Assembly (NCBI RefSeq): GCF_913063425.1
Contig: NZ_CAJXYK010000027.1
Span: forward strand, 16,543 to 80,542
Length of the DNA: 64,000 nt
Origin: an uncultured Thiohalocapsa sp.
GTDB lineage: Bacteria > Pseudomonadota > Gammaproteobacteria > Chromatiales > Chromatiaceae
Direction of reading: 5' to 3'
The translations under genes were made by a program, and so were the position numbers. Shown here piece by piece: positions 29,690 to 39,557 of the stretch (within the stretch, counting starts at the first letter, position 1; every line of letters starts with the position of its first letter). The notes beneath the pieces are model-generated. The model made no database searches and was not told the DNA's origin. It saw only the letters and a program-made list of their open reading frames with translations.

Positions 29690-29829
29690 GGGCGCGCGCA
29701 GGGGCCTCTTTGCAGGTGCGTGGCGACGGTGCCCGGGCGCGCACGCCGCTGCTGCGCGGCCCCGGGTAATGCCGAGGAAACCGAAGGATAGCACCAAAAT
29801 CGCCCGCACCCAGGACAGTCACGGGCGCG

Positions 29830-31809
29830 TTGACGGGGGTCATCTTGCAGCGACTGCTCACCAGCCTGCGCTTTCAGGTCGGCGCCGCTTTCGTGGTGCT
29901 GCTGGCACTCTTTGCAGGGGCCGGGCTCGCGACACTCACCGCCTTTCAGCGCCAGGTGGATGCCGACGCTGTGGTCGACATCGCCGCCAGACTGGAGCTG
30001 ACGGCGAGCCGCATGCACACGGATGCGATGGTCTACGATGCCAATGCGCCGCGGGACTATCCCACCTACTATCGCGACGTGGAGCTCTTCCACGGTGAGC
30101 TGATGCGCCAGGTGGCGCTGTTCGACGCCGTGGTGGCAGGCTTCATGAGCGGTGACTTCAGCGCCGTCCTGGATCGCCCCGCAGGCTGGATGCAGCCGGC
30201 GCGTGAGCCCACGCTGGGCGCGGCGGTAACGGCGCTGGAAGCCGCCTGGAAGGCGCACCGCAGCGGACTCATCGAGGCCCTCGGCGACGACCCGGAGGAG
30301 CCGCGCCTGGAATGGGCGGCGGAGTACAACGCGGCCCAGGTGGCCGCCGTCGAGGACGCCGCAGCGGCGCTTGCCGGCCAGCTGCGGCAGTGGGCCGCGG
30401 CGGAGCACATCCGCCTGCGCCGGCTGGTGCTGCTGACGCTGGGCGGTGCGGTGACGGTCGCCCTGCTGCTCCTGCTCCTGTTGCAGCGCTGGACGCTGAA
30501 GCCCCTCGCGCGCACCCTGGATGGCGTGCGACGTACCGCCGGCGGGGACTTCGGTCTCACCGTGCCGGTGCGCGGTGCCGCCGAGCTGCGCGACCTTGCC
30601 GAGGGCTTCAACGCCCTGTCCAGCCGACTCGACCTCCTGTTCCAGCTGCTGGACCGGCTCCAGCGCGGCAAGGACCTGGACGACCTGGTGGGCTTCCTGG
30701 CCCGCGATTTCCGCACGCTGCTGCGCTTCGACTGGATCGGCGTGGTGCTGGTGACGCCGGACAATGCCACCGTGCGGTTGGAGGCGAGCGCCCTGGACGG
30801 CACGCCGGAGGCCGGCAGCAAGCCGTTGTTCCGGCTTCCGGGCACACTGCTGGAGCAGGCACTCGCCGCGGGCGGCCCGCTGCACATCCGCGATGCCGCC
30901 GCCACCGCGAGCGCCCATCCGGGCTATGAGCTCCTGCGCGAAATTGTGCGCCGGGGGCTCGCCGACGTGATTTTTCTGCCCGTTGCCGCGGAGACGCCGG
31001 TGCCGGCCGTGGTCGCATTCGCCACCCGGGTGCCCGGCCGTTACGACCCGGCCCATCTTCAGTTTTTGGGCAATATCGCCCAGCTGCTGAGCGTGAGCTT
31101 CGGCCGCACCGTGCGCTTTGCGGAGCGGCGCAGGCTCGCCGGCATCGGTGAATTCGCCTCCGGCATTGCCCATGAGCTGCGCACGCCGCTCGCGACCCTG
31201 TCCCTGGCCCTGGACCACGTGGCGGGGCTCGATCTGCCGCAAAGCAGCCGCCGGCGGGTCACGCTGGCCAAGGCAGAGGCGGCGCGCATGGACCGCCTGA
31301 TTGCGGACATGCTGCTTTACGCCAAGCCGCTCAAGCTCGCCTCGGAGCCCGTGGATTTAGGCACCATCGCCGCCGCGAGCGCCGATCTGGTGCGGGCACA
31401 GCACGCTTGTGCGGACCGCGAGCTCGATGTGGCCGTGACGGCGCCCGACGCGCAGGTCCTCGGCGACCGCGACCGCCTGCAGCAGGTTTTGGTCAACCTG
31501 CTGATGAACGCCTGTGAGGCAGCCCCGATGGAGTCGCGGATCTCACTCACCGTAGAAGCCCGCGACGGCAATCGGGTTGCGGTGTGCGTGCGCAATGCGG
31601 GGACGCCGCCACCACCCGAACTCATTGGGCGCATCTTCGAGCCCTTCATCAGTACCAAAGCCGGCGGCACCGGATTGGGCCTCGCCATCGTACAGCGCCT
31701 GACGGCGCTGCACGGCGGCGAGGTGGCACTGCACGCGTTGGATGATGGCGCGCAGGCCGTGGTGACCTTGCCGCTCTATGCCACATCCGACCAGACTCCG
31801 AGCGCTTGA
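29830..31809 (+). CDS. Membrane sensor histidine kinase (HAMP-GAF-like-HisKA-HATPase), TTG start
   Basis: H-box GIAHELRTPLATLS; N-box VLVNLLMNACEA; G-box GGTGLGLAIVQRL; two TM segments. Confidence 0.88.
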   Translation: MTGVILQRLLTSLRFQVGAAFVVLLALFAGAGLATLTAFQRQVDADAVVDIAARLELTASRMHTDAMVYDANAPRDYPTYYRDVELFHGELMRQVALFDAVVAGFMSGDFSAVLDRPAGWMQPAREPTLGAAVTALEAAWKAHRSGLIEALGDDPEEPRLEWAAEYNAAQVAAVEDAAAALAGQLRQWAAAEHIRLRRLVLLTLGGAVTVALLLLLLLQRWTLKPLARTLDGVRRTAGGDFGLTVPVRGAAELRDLAEGFNALSSRLDLLFQLLDRLQRGKDLDDLVGFLARDFRTLLRFDWIGVVLVTPDNATVRLEASALDGTPEAGSKPLFRLPGTLLEQALAAGGPLHIRDAAATASAHPGYELLREIVRRGLADVIFLPVAAETPVPAVVAFATRVPGRYDPAHLQFLGNIAQLLSVSFGRTVRFAERRRLAGIGEFASGIAHELRTPLATLSLALDHVAGLDLPQSSRRRVTLAKAEAARMDRLIADMLLYAKPLKLASEPVDLGTIAAASADLVRAQHACADRELDVAVTAPDAQVLGDRDRLQQVLVNLLMNACEAAPMESRISLTVEARDGNRVAVCVRNAGTPPPPELIGRIFEPFISTKAGGTGLGLAIVQRLTALHGGEVALHALDDGAQAVVTLPLYATSDQTPSA

Positions 31810-31997
31810 AGGGGCACCGGCAGGCGGAGCGGTCTTCCTGCCGCCGACGCCGCAGGCTTGGAAAGCCAGCGGCCGCGCACGCCGACCGTTCCGAGTCGAT
31901 CTGCGGACGTCCTGCCAGTATCAGCCGTGAGCGGCTGAGCCGTCGCGACCCGGAACGTGAGCGTCCAGGGCCGCGACGCCAGCCGGCGCCGCTTCCG

Positions 31998-32456
31998 TCA
32001 GGCCGCCCGCTGCTTGTTGCCCACCAATCCCTTGGTGTCCACCGCCGTCTCGCGCTGGCCCCGCTCGACCAGATCCGCAAGACTGATGTCGCTGAGGAAG
32101 GTGAAGATCTCGTCACTCAGCTGGTCCCACAGCGAGTGCGTGAGGCACCGCTGGCCGTCGCGACAGTTCTCCCGCCCGCCGCAGCGGGTGAACTCCACCC
32201 ACTCGTCGACGGCGCAGATGATGTCGGCGATGGAGATTTCGTCGGCCGGCTTGCCGAGGTAGTAGCCGCCGCCCGGGCCACGGATGCCGCGGACCAGCTG
32301 CTTGCCGCGCAGCGACGCGAAGAGCTGCTCCAGGTACGACAGGGAGATGCCCTGATTGACCGAGATATCCGAGAGGGTCACCGGCCCTTTGCCCGAATGG
32401 AGGGCCAGATCCAACATGGCGGTGACCGCGTACCTGCCTTTGGTTGAGAGTCTCAT
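31998..32456 (-). CDS. iscR: Rrf2-family Fe-S regulator IscR
   Basis: [19 protein letters not shown]; cluster-type Cys [16 protein letters not shown]. Confidence 0.9.
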   Translation of the reverse strand: MRLSTKGRYAVTAMLDLALHSGKGPVTLSDISVNQGISLSYLEQLFASLRGKQLVRGIRGPGGGYYLGKPADEISIADIICAVDEWVEFTRCGGRENCRDGQRCLTHSLWDQLSDEIFTFLSDISLADLVERGQRETAVDTKGLVGNKQRAA

Positions 32457-32885
32457 GGTGCGATGCCTTGAATGCGTTGGGGCACTGGGCCTGGAAACCA
32501 TCCAGCGACGCCGTGGCGATACACGAATGCGCCGCATGCTGCTGCGGAATATCCTAGCTCGGAACTTGGTTTTCCGATAGGCATTGTCAAGCCGCGGCAT
32601 CCGGATTTTCCGAAGATTCGGCCGAGCGGCTTGGACAAAACCTGGATATTGCCGGTTTGGGCAGGTCGAGCGTCAGATGGTTCCCCGACAATCGGCATTG
32701 TTGTGACGGGGGGTCACACACAGGGCGCGCGCCGCGCTCACGCGCCGTTACAGCACGCCGTGGGTGGTCAGGATCGGGGATACGGTCGGCCTGCGGCAGC
32801 GCTTCAGCCGGCTAGGGCCATGGGCGTGGCAGGCTTGCCCTCGACCCGGCAGACCCCGGACGGGCGCCGGAGCGGGCACTGTTTA

Positions 32886-33404
32886 TCAGACGACGGACGG
32901 TGACGTGCTGGTGGCGCTGCTCGGGCTGCCGGAACGACCGGCCTGCGGTCCAATGCGATGGCCGTCGCGCAGACACCAGCCGAGCCACTTGGACAGGAAC
33001 AGGTTGGCCTTCCACTTGGCGCGCAGGGCCGGCGACTGATAGTGGCTGAAGATGGGAAGCGCCGTTTGCCGCAGGTCCAGCACCTCCACCTGCCCGGCGT
33101 CGTGGTACGCCTTCAGGGTCGCATCCGGCTCCGGCAGCCACTCCGCACAGCCGCCCGCCGCCGGGAACACATGTGTGAGGCGAAAGGTGGTGGTGTAGCG
33201 GGCCTGCTCCAGGATCTCCAGCTGGAGCTGGATGCGACCCGGCCCCGGTCGCGCCGAGGTGACGACGCCCGAGAGGCTGGCCAAATCGGGGCTGAGCTGC
33301 ATCAGGGCGCGGTAGTTCTCTTCACAAAGGGCCATCAGCGCACCGACCGTGGGCAGCTCACCGGTCAGGTCCAGCTTGGCGATGAAGGGGCTGGGGGCTT
33401 GCAT
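32886..33404 (-). CDS. DUF1249-family protein
   Basis: LCEENYRALMQLSPDL...YTTTFRLTHVF...YHDAGQVEVLDL. Confidence 0.75.
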   Translation of the reverse strand: MQAPSPFIAKLDLTGELPTVGALMALCEENYRALMQLSPDLASLSGVVTSARPGPGRIQLQLEILEQARYTTTFRLTHVFPAAGGCAEWLPEPDATLKAYHDAGQVEVLDLRQTALPIFSHYQSPALRAKWKANLFLSKWLGWCLRDGHRIGPQAGRSGSPSSATSTSPSVV

Positions 33405-33741
33405 GCTGAGGGGTCTTTACGCTGTGGTCGCCGAACGTCCCGGCAATGGATGCACGAGCTTGGTTGCGCGGCGTTGATCCCGGCGGGCTCGTCCGGGTGC
33501 CTCTTCCGGGTGTTCTGTCTGGATGGCTCGTCTGGGAGTAAGGCGGCCTCGGAGAGAGACCCTTGGGCCTTGAGCCCGGCGAGCCGGGTCGGGCGGCTCC
33601 GCTCCGCCCTCGCAAGCCGACCCGGGTCATCCCGGCGCCCGCTGGCCCCTAAGGCTCAGCGTCGTGGAATGCGGGGCTGCGCGGCGTACCGGCGGTGCGG
33701 ACCGGTGCGGCCGGGCCGCACGCGCCCGCCCTTCGGCCGCC

Positions 33742-34110
33742 TCAGGTCGCCTCCTGCTGCGCGGCGATATCCGCGCGGACCTTGTCCATATCCAGCTCGC
33801 CGGCCTTGGTGAGCAGCTCCCGGAACGAGCCCTCCGGCAGTGCCCCCGGCTGCGAGAAGATGATGATCTGGTCGCGGAAGATCATCAGGGTGGGGATGGA
33901 CCGGATCTGGAAGTGGGCCGCGATCTGCTGCTCGTCTTCGGTGTTGACCTTGGCGAAGACGATGTCGTCGTGGTCCTCCGACACCTTTTCGAACACCGGT
34001 GCGAAGGTGCGGCAGGGGCCGCACCAAGGCGCCCAGAAATCGACCACCACAAAGCCGTTGTCGGCGACGGTGGATTCGAAAGTCTCTTGCGTCAATTCTA
34101 CGACGGCCAT
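33742..34110 (-). CDS. Thioredoxin-family protein
   Basis: VVVDFWAPWCGPCRTFAPVFE; IRSIPTLMIFRD. Confidence 0.93.
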   Translation of the reverse strand: MAVVELTQETFESTVADNGFVVVDFWAPWCGPCRTFAPVFEKVSEDHDDIVFAKVNTEDEQQIAAHFQIRSIPTLMIFRDQIIIFSQPGALPEGSFRELLTKAGELDMDKVRADIAAQQEAT

Positions 34111-34230
34111 GGCTCGACTCCTGAGAAGCTGTTTGACATGGCGTGGGAGGATAACAGATCGACCATGCCCCCGCAGTTTCCCGCCGCCGGCGCGCGGGCT
34201 TTCCCCGGCACGGGGATGCGATATCCGCCA

Positions 34231-36000
34231 TCAGTAGGCGAAGTTCCAGCGGGCATCGCCGCCGGCGTCCAGAACCACACGCTTCGCCGGCGGGCGATCT
34301 GCCTGCGGCCCCGCCAGCAGACGCTCATCGAGCGCGAACAGGATCTCCGCGCGGCGGGCAAGCCAGTTGCCGAGTCCGGTTTCGCCCGCGAGCTGAATCC
34401 GCCGCTGCGCCTGCGCCAGCAGGCGCAGCATTTCCGGGCGCGCCGCGGCAGGTTGGGCCGCCAGCAGCGCCGGCAATGGCGCCGTCAGCAGCAGGAAGAG
34501 CTGGGCGCCATGGCGCGCGACGGCCTCGGCTGCCACCAGCCGTGCCCGCGCGTCGGTGGGATCCAGCGCCAGCGTCAGCCCGCGGTCCGGCCAGCGCGCG
34601 CGCAGCTGCCGCAGCACGCGCCGCACGGCCCGCTGTGACGCCGCCTCCGGGCGGCGCAGATCGCCGCCCTGCACCCCGACGATGAGCCGCCGCACGACGC
34701 CGAGCCCCGATCGCGCCAGCAGCGCCGGCACCAGACGCACCGCGAAGCGGTCCAGGTCCTGCATTGCGTCCGAGAGCTCCGCGTAGGAAATCAGTTGCGG
34801 ATGCCGCTTACGGGCGTTGTCGCGCTCGGCGCCGTAGGTCCAGCCGTCCAGCCAGCGCTCCACCGCCCAGCGCCGATGCTCGATGACGGCCAGCTGCTCG
34901 ACCTCCATGGGTGCGAAGGCGAAGGACTCCACCAGCTCCTCCGGCACCGCCTGACAGTCGGTGACGGCGAGCTTCGCCCAGAGGTGGTCGGCCTGATGGC
35001 GGTTGGCGTCGCGGTAGGAGGTGGCCAGCTGCGTCCAGGCCACCCCCGACGGTGCCGCGGCGGGGTCGCGGCCCTGGGCCGCGGAGGTGTCACGATAGTG
35101 CTCGTGGATGACCTCGGCCAGGGCATCGTCGCGGCCCTCCAGCAGCACTTGGCGGGAGAAGGCGAGCTGTAAAGGCTGCACCGGCACCAGCTGGCCGTCC
35201 CAATCCGGGAGTCTGCCCCGGCGCCAATCGGCCTCGACGGCGAGCAGGGCCGGCGGCGACGCGCCCTGTTCCGCCGCCTGTGCCAGCAGCTCCCGCGCCA
35301 GCGCCAGCGCGCTGTCTGCCGCCATGTCGCACACCGCGATCATGGTCACGGATGGGGCCTCCGCCAGATCCGCGGACGGCAGCGACGTGCAGCGCAACTG
35401 CCCACAGCGCGCCGCCTGGGGGTGGCGCGCGTCGATCCAGTCCCGCCAGGCGTCTGCGGCAGCGGCGGCCACCGTCACCACCGGCGGCGCGCCGCCGTAC
35501 TGCCCCACCCGCAGCGCGTGCACAAACAGAGCCTGCGCGACGGGCCCGAAGCCCGCAATCAGCAGGTGCGGCACCTGCCCCGCCGGCGGATCCATGCTGC
35601 GATGCAGAGGCCAACGTGCCAGCAGGACACGGGCCGCCGTGCGGTGCGGGTCGATCCACTCCACCCGCAGCGCGTCCCCCGGCAGGGCGCTCACCGCGCC
35701 GGGCGCTCCGGCATCCTCGGTTTGCGCAGAAGCCCCCCCAGCCTCCGCCAGCACCACCACCCGCAGCGGCCGGCCGCGCCCCCGGGTCTGCACCGACAGC
35801 GCCGCAAGGCGCTGCGCCAGATCGCGGGCATCCACCAGAAGTGCCGCGGCGCCGCGGGGGATGCCGGCGCCCGGCCGGTGTCGGCGCACCCGCACCCCGT
35901 CGGCGGCGAGTACGGAGCGGGCCCGCTCCAGCAGGGGCCCCACGCCGTCTACGAGCACCAGCGGCGCACCCATCAGCGCACCCGTCACCGCACCGATCAC
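34231..36000 (-). CDS. TrkA-N-like Rossmann plus bacterial RyR-domain protein
   Basis: HLLIAGFGPVAQALFVHALRVGQ (Rossmann); RyR signature IEHRRWAVERWLDGWTYGAERDNARKRHPQLISYAELSDAMQDLDR; further alpha/beta region at the C-terminus. Confidence 0.7.
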   Translation of the reverse strand: MIGAVTGALMGAPLVLVDGVGPLLERARSVLAADGVRVRRHRPGAGIPRGAAALLVDARDLAQRLAALSVQTRGRGRPLRVVVLAEAGGASAQTEDAGAPGAVSALPGDALRVEWIDPHRTAARVLLARWPLHRSMDPPAGQVPHLLIAGFGPVAQALFVHALRVGQYGGAPPVVTVAAAAADAWRDWIDARHPQAARCGQLRCTSLPSADLAEAPSVTMIAVCDMAADSALALARELLAQAAEQGASPPALLAVEADWRRGRLPDWDGQLVPVQPLQLAFSRQVLLEGRDDALAEVIHEHYRDTSAAQGRDPAAAPSGVAWTQLATSYRDANRHQADHLWAKLAVTDCQAVPEELVESFAFAPMEVEQLAVIEHRRWAVERWLDGWTYGAERDNARKRHPQLISYAELSDAMQDLDRFAVRLVPALLARSGLGVVRRLIVGVQGGDLRRPEAASQRAVRRVLRQLRARWPDRGLTLALDPTDARARLVAAEAVARHGAQLFLLLTAPLPALLAAQPAAARPEMLRLLAQAQRRIQLAGETGLGNWLARRAEILFALDERLLAGPQADRPPAKRVVLDAGGDARWNFAY

Positions 36001-36021
36001 CGCGCTGGCGGCGAGGTCCGG

Positions 36022-36483
36022 TCAGTCCGAGGCATGCAGCAGCCGGCCGGACTCGTCCACGACGGACACCGCAATCGGGATGCCCTCGCGGATGCTGGCG
36101 GAGACGACGCAGAAGTCCTCGAACAGGGTCTTGCAGCGCTCGAAGCGCTGATTGCCGGCGAGCGCGTCGTCGATGATGAGCTTGACCTCCAGCCCACCGA
36201 TGCGCAGGCGCTTACGCTCGTTGCGGATCAGGGTGCAGGTGGCCTCCGCGCGCAGGCTTCGGTCCGGCGGCTCCTCCCTGCTGAGGCAGTAGAGCAGACT
36301 CGCGGACAGGCAGTTGGCGGCCGCCGCCGCAAGCAGCCGAGAGGCATTGGGGCCGCCGGTCTCGCCGAGCGGCGGCGGCTCGTCCGTGAGCAGGTCCGCG
36401 GCGCGCTTCCAATCGAAGCGCACGTTGATCTGGTAGCCCTCCTGCTGCTCCAGGTGGATGGTAAAGCGGCCTTCTTCTGACAT
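36022..36483 (-). CDS. OsmC-family protein
   Basis: GGPNASRLLAAAAANCLSASLLYCL; C-terminal FEDFCVVSASIREGIPI. Confidence 0.85.
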   Translation of the reverse strand: MSEEGRFTIHLEQQEGYQINVRFDWKRAADLLTDEPPPLGETGGPNASRLLAAAAANCLSASLLYCLSREEPPDRSLRAEATCTLIRNERKRLRIGGLEVKLIIDDALAGNQRFERCKTLFEDFCVVSASIREGIPIAVSVVDESGRLLHASD

Positions 36484-36595
36484 AGTCTCTGCGAATGCCT
36501 CCTGTGGAGTGGAGCCGCGCTGCCGGCGACCTGGCTGTGGTGCGCCAGCACGCAGCGGGCGCAGGGATGGGTCACAGCGACTGCGGCGGCGCGGG

Positions 36596-37039
36596 TCAGC
36601 CGTCACCGCCGCCCGCCATGCGCCGGCGGTGGCTCGGGTTCTTCGGGTCGCGGCGGCGGCGTGCGGCGGCCGCCCTGGGACCGCCGCCACCGCTGTGTCG
36701 GCGCCAGTCGCCGTGGGCAAGGTGCGCACGGTCCCGGCGCGGACCGCGATACAGGTAGACCCAGGCGCTGCCGTGCGCGGTGGGGATCACGCGCCGATCA
36801 TACAGCCGCGGATAGTCCTCCAGCCGATCCAGCCGGCGCAGGCCTGCTGCATCCACGCCGTAGACCTCGCCCAGCACCGCCGTGTCGCCGCCGGCCACCA
36901 GTCCCGGATAGGCACCGAGCACCAGCAGCGTGAACCTGGGCTCGGTGCGGTGCGGGCCGAGAAAGCGCGCATCTCGCAGCAGGTGGTGGTTCACCTCACC
37001 ACCCAAAAGCGTGCCGTAGACGAAGACGCGGTGCTCCAT
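36596..37039 (-). CDS. Gamma-glutamylcyclotransferase/AIG2-like protein
   Basis: VFVYGTLLGGEVNHHLL...LDRLEDYPRLYDRR. Confidence 0.85.
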   Translation of the reverse strand: MEHRVFVYGTLLGGEVNHHLLRDARFLGPHRTEPRFTLLVLGAYPGLVAGGDTAVLGEVYGVDAAGLRRLDRLEDYPRLYDRRVIPTAHGSAWVYLYRGPRRDRAHLAHGDWRRHSGGGGPRAAAARRRRDPKNPSHRRRMAGGGDG

Positions 37040-37073
37040 GCCCGACCCCACCGGCGTTGACTGCGCGGCGCCG

Positions 37074-37661
37074 TCAGGGCTCGATACGGCTGCCCAGCAC
37101 CTCCAGGAACTGGCGCATCCATTGCGGGTGTGCCGGCCAGGCGGGCGCCGTCACCAGGGTGCCGTGGGTGTGGGCGTTGTCGAAGGTTGTGGCCACCTCG
37201 TGCCAGCTGCCGCCGGCCATCTCGATATCCGGCTGCAGCGCCGGGTACGCCGTGCAGGTGGCACCCTCCAGCACGCCGGCCGCCACCAGGATCTGCTGCC
37301 CGTGACAGATGGACGCGATGGGCTTGGCGGCCGCCGAGAAGTGGCGCACCATCTCGATGACCCGCGCGTTCAGGCGCAGGTACTCCGGCGCGCGGCCGCC
37401 GGGGATCACCAGCGCGTCGTACTGCGCCGGGTCCACCTCGGCGAAGCTCGCGTTGAGTGTGAAGTTGTGACCGGGCTTCTCGCTGTAAGTCTGGTCGCCC
37501 TCGAAGTCGTGCACGGCGGTGCGCACCTGCTCGCCGGCCGCCTTGTCCGGGCAGACGGCGTGTACCCGATGCCCGACCATGGTCAGGATCTGGAACGGCA
37601 CCATCACCTCGTAGTCTTCGACGTAGTCCCCCACCAGCATCAGAATCTGCTTGGCAGCCAT
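37074..37661 (-). CDS. DJ-1/PfpI-family protein
   Basis: [14 protein letters not shown]; nucleophile elbow ICHGQQIL. Confidence 0.9.
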   Translation of the reverse strand: MAAKQILMLVGDYVEDYEVMVPFQILTMVGHRVHAVCPDKAAGEQVRTAVHDFEGDQTYSEKPGHNFTLNASFAEVDPAQYDALVIPGGRAPEYLRLNARVIEMVRHFSAAAKPIASICHGQQILVAAGVLEGATCTAYPALQPDIEMAGGSWHEVATTFDNAHTHGTLVTAPAWPAHPQWMRQFLEVLGSRIEP

Positions 37662-37773
37662 CGTCTGCACCTCCAACTCGTTTGGGTGAGTCAAGGAAGC
37701 GGGCCGAGGCCCGCGAGCACCCGCGGTCCGGCGCGCAGGCGCCGGGGACTATACCAGAGCCGCAGCACGCCGC

Positions 37774-38886
37774 ATGCCCATGTCAGACCGCCCTGCCCGA
37801 CCGCCCGGCGATCCAGCACCGCAACCGCCGCGCGGGCGCGGCACCGGCGCGAATCCCGACAGCCGATACAGCGAGCACACCCGCGAGGGCGTGGACGACG
37901 GCTGGTGGCAGGAGGCCCCGGAGAGCGACCCGCGCACCGAGCTCGGCATCGACACCAGCCGCAGCATCATCAGCCGCAACGACTCGCCGGACATCCCCTT
38001 CGACCGCAGCGTCAACCCCTACCGCGGCTGCGAGCACGGCTGCATCTACTGCTACGCCAGACCCACGCATGCCTGGCTCGGCCTGTCGCCGGGGCTCGAC
38101 TTCGAGCGCCGCCTGTTCCACAAGCCGGACGCCGCGGCGCAGCTGCGCCGGGCGCTGGCGGCGCCCGGCTACCGGCCGGCGACCCTGGTGCTCGGCGCCA
38201 ACACCGACCCGTATCAGCCCATCGAGCGCCGCCTCGGCAGCACCCGCGCCATCCTGGACGTGCTGCTGGAGGCCCGCCACCCGGTGGCCATCACCACCAA
38301 GTCGGCGCTGGTGCTGCGGGACCTGCCGCTGCTGCGGGCACTGGCGGCGCTGGACCTGGTGGCGGTGCAGATGTCCGTCACCACCCTGGACCCGGCGCTG
38401 GCGCGCCGCCTGGAGCCGCGCGCCGCGTCACCGCAACGGCGGCTGCAGGCGGTGGCGGCGCTCGCCGCCGCCGGCATCCCCACGGGCGTGCTGGTCTCGC
38501 CGCTGATCCCGGGGCTCACGGACCACGACATGGAGCGCATCGTCGCCGCGGCGGCACAGGCCGGCGCCGTGCGCGCGGGCGCCCTGCTCATTCGCCTGCC
38601 GCTGGAGCTGAAGGACCTGTTCCGCGACTGGCTCCACGCGCACTATCCGGACCGTGCGGAGAAGGTGCTGTCGCTGATCCGCCAATGCCGTGGCGGCGCG
38701 CTCAACGCCCCCGCCTTCGGCGAGCGCATGACGGGCACGGGACCGGTGGCGGCGCTGCTGCAGCAACGCTTTCGCCTGGCGCTGCGCCGGCACGGTCTGG
38801 CGCGACAGGACAGCGGCTGGCAGCTCTGCGCCGACGCCTTTCGCCCGCCGGCGGCGGACCCGCGGCAATTGTCGTTGTGGGATTGA
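37774..38886 (+). CDS. PA0069/SplB-like radical SAM protein
   Basis: NPYRGCEHGCIYCYARPTH. Confidence 0.88.
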   Translation: MPMSDRPARPPGDPAPQPPRGRGTGANPDSRYSEHTREGVDDGWWQEAPESDPRTELGIDTSRSIISRNDSPDIPFDRSVNPYRGCEHGCIYCYARPTHAWLGLSPGLDFERRLFHKPDAAAQLRRALAAPGYRPATLVLGANTDPYQPIERRLGSTRAILDVLLEARHPVAITTKSALVLRDLPLLRALAALDLVAVQMSVTTLDPALARRLEPRAASPQRRLQAVAALAAAGIPTGVLVSPLIPGLTDHDMERIVAAAAQAGAVRAGALLIRLPLELKDLFRDWLHAHYPDRAEKVLSLIRQCRGGALNAPAFGERMTGTGPVAALLQQRFRLALRRHGLARQDSGWQLCADAFRPPAADPRQLSLWD

Positions 38887-38951
38887 GCCCGGCCGGCCCG
38901 GAGCGGCCATAGCATGGGCTAAATTCTTCTGCTTCCTGATTCATACTCAAC

Positions 38952-39470
38952 ATGTCCGGCATGCTCGAACCCGACAATGCCCTGCTGTGCCACTGCCGCA
39001 ACGGCCTGTCAGCGGCCTCGGACATGCTTGCGCCCATGCTGCGCCGCCACGGCATCCTACTCCGCGGCGGCGGCTACAACCTGCGCTTCAAGACCAAGAT
39101 GCAGCAGCTGTGCTGCGAGGCGCTGGACGACCCCACGGCCGACCCGCACCGCTTCTGGCCATCGCAGAACGGTGGCATCTACCTGGCGGTGATGCGCTGG
39201 AACGCCGAGCACTGCACCGTGCATTTCTACGAGGAGCCAGACCCCACCGACGAGCAGCGGCTGCTCGCGACCCTCACCGAGCGCGAGATCGAGGTGCTGC
39301 GCTGGATGTCCCTCGGCAAGACCAACGCCGCCATCGGCGGCATCCTCGGCCTATCCGAGGGCACGGTGCGCAAGCACGTGCAGAACCTGCTGGCCAAGCT
39401 GCATCGGGAGAACCGCGTCGCGGCGGTCGCGCTCTACAACAACACCTGGGCGCGGTATGCGAATCAGTGA
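38952..39470 (+). CDS. LuxR-type HTH regulator
   Basis: LTEREIEVLRWMSLGKTNAAIGGILGLSEGTVRKHVQNLLAKLHRENR. Confidence 0.85.
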   Translation: MSGMLEPDNALLCHCRNGLSAASDMLAPMLRRHGILLRGGGYNLRFKTKMQQLCCEALDDPTADPHRFWPSQNGGIYLAVMRWNAEHCTVHFYEEPDPTDEQRLLATLTEREIEVLRWMSLGKTNAAIGGILGLSEGTVRKHVQNLLAKLHRENRVAAVALYNNTWARYANQ

Positions 39471-39557
39471 ATCGTTGCATCGCGGGCCATGCGTTTGGCC
39501 CCCACCCAATCGTCATCGGCAATCGAATCAGTGAGCAGGGAGCCCCTGCAGTATGGA

